Origin: DASYTH01 sp045806965
Lineage (GTDB): Bacteria; Actinomycetota; Actinomycetes; Mycobacteriales; Pseudonocardiaceae
NCBI GenBank assembly: GCA_045806965.1
Contig: JBJMIG010000084.1
Coordinates: forward strand, 62,001-126,000
Direction: 5' to 3'
DNA: 64,000 nucleotides
Part shown: in pieces, positions 62,057 through 64,000 of the stretch
How positions within the stretch are numbered: the first letter of the stretch is position 1
Layout of the letters: the number at the start of each line of letters is the position of its first letter
Program-made: the position numbers and the translations under genes
The notes under the pieces: generated by a model
Databases searched by the model: none
The model's input: only the letters and a program-made list of their open reading frames with translations
Told to the model about the DNA's origin: nothing

Positions 62057-64000
62057 GTGATCCTGCTGCTGTCCACGTCAGATACCGATCTGCTCTCCGC
62101 CCGGGCCAGCGGGGCGGGCTACCGGCTGGCCAACCCGGCCCGACTGGGCGTAGCCGACCTTCCGGCGCTGCTGGCCGGTACCGATCTGGTCGTGGTGCGG
62201 TTGCTCGGCGGCCGGCGAGCGTGGGAGGACGGCCTGGCGGCGCTGCTCGCCGGGCCGCGGCCGGTGGTGGTGCTCGGCGGTGAGCAGGCCCCGGACGCCG
62301 AGCTGATGGAGCTCTCCACGGTGCCCGGCGGGGTGGTCGCCGAGGCGCACGCCTACCTGGCCCACGGCGGCCCGGCCAACCTCCGGGAGCTGGCCCACTT
62401 TCTGGCCGATACCGTGCTGCTGACCGGACACGGCTTCGCGGCGCCGGAGCCGATGCCGGTGTGGGGCCGGCTCGACCGGGCCGCCGGGCAGACAGCCGGC
62501 CCGGTGGTCGGGGTGCTCTACTACCGCGCCCATCAGCTAGCCGGCAACACCGCGTTCGTCGAGGCGCTGTGCACCGCGATCGAGGACGCCGGCGGCGTGC
62601 CGCTGCCGGTCTACTGCGCCTCGCTGCGGACCCCGGCCGATGAGCTGATCTCCTTGCTCGGCACGGTGGACGCGCTGGTGGTGACGGTGCTGGCGGCCGG
62701 CGGCACCCGCCCCGCCGATGCCGCGGCCGGCGGTGCCGACGAGGCCTGGGACGTCGGCGCGCTCGCCGCGCTCGACGTGCCGGTGATCCAGGGCCTGTGC
62801 CTGACCACCGACCGGGCGAGTTGGGCGGCCAGCGACGCCGGACTGTCCCCTGTGGACACGGCGACCCAGGTGGCGGTCCCGGAGTTCGACGGCCGGCTGA
62901 TCGGCGTGCCGTTCTCGTTCAAGGAGCGCGATCCGGACGGGCTTTCGGTCTACGTCCCGGACCAGGAGCGGGCCGCGCGGCTGGCCGGGATCGCGGTCCG
63001 GCACGCCACGCTGCGGCACGTCCCGCCGGCCGAGCGCCGGATCGCGGTCATGCTCTCCGCGTATCCGACCAAGCACGCCCGGATCGGCAACGCGGTCGGC
63101 CTGGACACCCCGGCCAGCACGGTGCGGCTGCTGAACGCGATGCGTGCCAAGGGTTACCAGGTCGGCGAGCTGCCCGGCCTCGAGTCCGGCGACGGCGACG
63201 CGCTGATCCACGCGCTGATCGCGGCCGGCGGCCAGGACCAGGACTGGCTCACCGACGGCCAGCTCGCCGGCAACCCGGTACGCATCGCCGCGGCCGGTTA
63301 CCGGTCCTGGTTCCAGACCCTGCCCGCGCGGCTGCGCGACGGGGTGACCCGGCACTGGGGACCGCCGCCAGGCGAACTGTTCGTCGACCGCTCCCAGGCC
63401 CCGGACGGGGAGATCGTGCTCGCCGCGCTGCCGGCCGGCAACGTGGTGCTGATGATCCAGCCACCGCGCGGGTTCGGGGAGAATCCGGTGGCCATCTACC
63501 ACGACCCGGACCTGCCGCCCAGCCACCACTACCTGGCCGCGTACCACTGGGTCCGGGACATCTTCGGTGCGCACGCCATGGTCCACGTCGGCAAGCACGG
63601 CAACCTGGAATGGTTGCCAGGCAAGAACCTCGGCCGGTCCGCGAGCTGCGCCACCGACGCCGCGCTCGGCGACCTGCCGCTGGTCTACCCGTTCCTGGTC
63701 AACGATCCCGGTGAGGGCACCCAGGCCAAGCGCCGCGCGCACGCCACCCTGGTCGGCCACCTGGTGCCGCCGATGGCCAGGGCGGAGAGCTACGGCGACC
63801 TGGCCCGGCTCGAGCAGTTGATGGACGAGCACGCCTCCATCGCCGCCATGGATCCGGCCAAGCTGCCGGCGATCCGCGCGCAGATCTGGACCCTCATCCA
63901 GGCCGCCAAGCTGGATCACGATCTCGGCGTCGCGGACCGGCCGCACGACGCCGAGTTCGACGACTTCCTGCTGCACATCGACGGTTGGCTGTGCGAGGTG
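62057..64000 (+). CDS. cobN: Cobaltochelatase subunit CobN, 3' truncated by the window
   Basis: 648 codons are visible of a family usually near 1200-1300 residues; the frame is open to the window end. The start GTG gives VILLLSTSDTDLLSARASG. Conserved CobN/BchH segments include AVMLSAYPTKHARIGNAVGLDTP and MVHVGKHGNLEWLPGKNLG, whose histidines are implicated in metal insertion. It inserts Co2+ into hydrogenobyrinic acid a,c-diamide with an ATPase partner, here most likely the fused chelatase at 56597-58585. There is no Shine-Dalgarno; TAGAGT lies 8 nt before the start, so a leaderless transcript is possible. Confidence 0.93.
   Translation, partial: MILLLSTSDTDLLSARASGAGYRLANPARLGVADLPALLAGTDLVVVRLLGGRRAWEDGLAALLAGPRPVVVLGGEQAPDAELMELSTVPGGVVAEAHAYLAHGGPANLRELAHFLADTVLLTGHGFAAPEPMPVWGRLDRAAGQTAGPVVGVLYYRAHQLAGNTAFVEALCTAIEDAGGVPLPVYCASLRTPADELISLLGTVDALVVTVLAAGGTRPADAAAGGADEAWDVGALAALDVPVIQGLCLTTDRASWAASDAGLSPVDTATQVAVPEFDGRLIGVPFSFKERDPDGLSVYVPDQERAARLAGIAVRHATLRHVPPAERRIAVMLSAYPTKHARIGNAVGLDTPASTVRLLNAMRAKGYQVGELPGLESGDGDALIHALIAAGGQDQDWLTDGQLAGNPVRIAAAGYRSWFQTLPARLRDGVTRHWGPPPGELFVDRSQAPDGEIVLAALPAGNVVLMIQPPRGFGENPVAIYHDPDLPPSHHYLAAYHWVRDIFGAHAMVHVGKHGNLEWLPGKNLGRSASCATDAALGDLPLVYPFLVNDPGEGTQAKRRAHATLVGHLVPPMARAESYGDLARLEQLMDEHASIAAMDPAKLPAIRAQIWTLIQAAKLDHDLGVADRPHDAEFDDFLLHIDGWLCEV

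Noticed and set aside
62537..63976. Long minus-strand open frame opposite cobN
   Set aside because: The plus strand is clearly cobN, and the antisense product has no recognisable family.
1..64000. tRNA or rRNA genes, insertion sequences, prophage or attachment sites
   Set aside because: No tRNA-like cloverleaf, rRNA segment, transposase, integrase or flanking inverted repeats were recognised when reading the window.

Overview
The window is very GC-rich DNA with dense genes, frequent GTG starts, TAT-type signals, PadR/ROK/PucR regulators, zinc-binding anti-sigma domains and family-2 carbohydrate-binding modules. This points to a filamentous actinobacterium. The mix of a tryptophan halogenase, multi-modular glycosidases and aerobic cobalamin genes fits the Pseudonocardiales best, but that placement is inference.

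Layout. Bases 1-9168 hold five consecutive secreted plant-polysaccharide hydrolases: a GH9 cellulase cut by the window edge, a GH5 cellulase, a GH5 mannanase, a GH74 xyloglucanase and a GH10 xylanase. All end in a CBM2. A TAT-exported animal-type heme peroxidase follows, then a PadR-ABC-FtsX efflux cassette, a methyltransferase, a secreted phosphoesterase and a P450. On the minus strand lie a secreted BNR-repeat protein, a DUF202 protein and an unusual sigma factor fused to an anti-sigma-like zinc finger and membrane segment. Divergent from the last is a flavin-dependent tryptophan halogenase followed 3 nt later by a cation/proton antiporter.

From 25.7 to 35.3 kb there is a Crp-type regulator, a small membrane protein, two successive ROK regulators and a sugar import and catabolism operon (ATPase, permease, binding protein, xylose isomerase, TIM-barrel isomerase). 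The sugar genes could take up and isomerise xylose released by the xylanase and xyloglucanase upstream. A cyclase/TPP-enzyme pair of unknown pathway follows, then a broken sigma-factor gene beside an intact anti-sigma gene, and a 1303-residue secreted beta-propeller protein.

From 44.1 to 53.4 kb there is a six-copy 21-bp tandem repeat, a small secreted peptide, a two-gene GH18 chitinase operon preceded by two DasR-like operator copies, a PKD-domain membrane protein, a dienelactone-hydrolase-like enzyme, a PucR-type regulator and a secreted M6 metalloprotease.

From 53.5 kb to the end is a cobalamin locus with two cobalamin riboswitches. One precedes cbtB-cbtA (cobalt uptake). The other, on the minus strand, precedes a chelatase-cobO-cobB operon. 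cobL-cobK, cobG and cobN (running off the window) complete it. CobG and CobN indicate the oxygen-dependent route. The strongest items for a second look are the halogenase-antiporter pair, the fused sigma/anti-sigma protein, the dispersed 21-bp repeat family, the chitinase operator pair and the 148-bp antisense overlap of cbtA and cobB.
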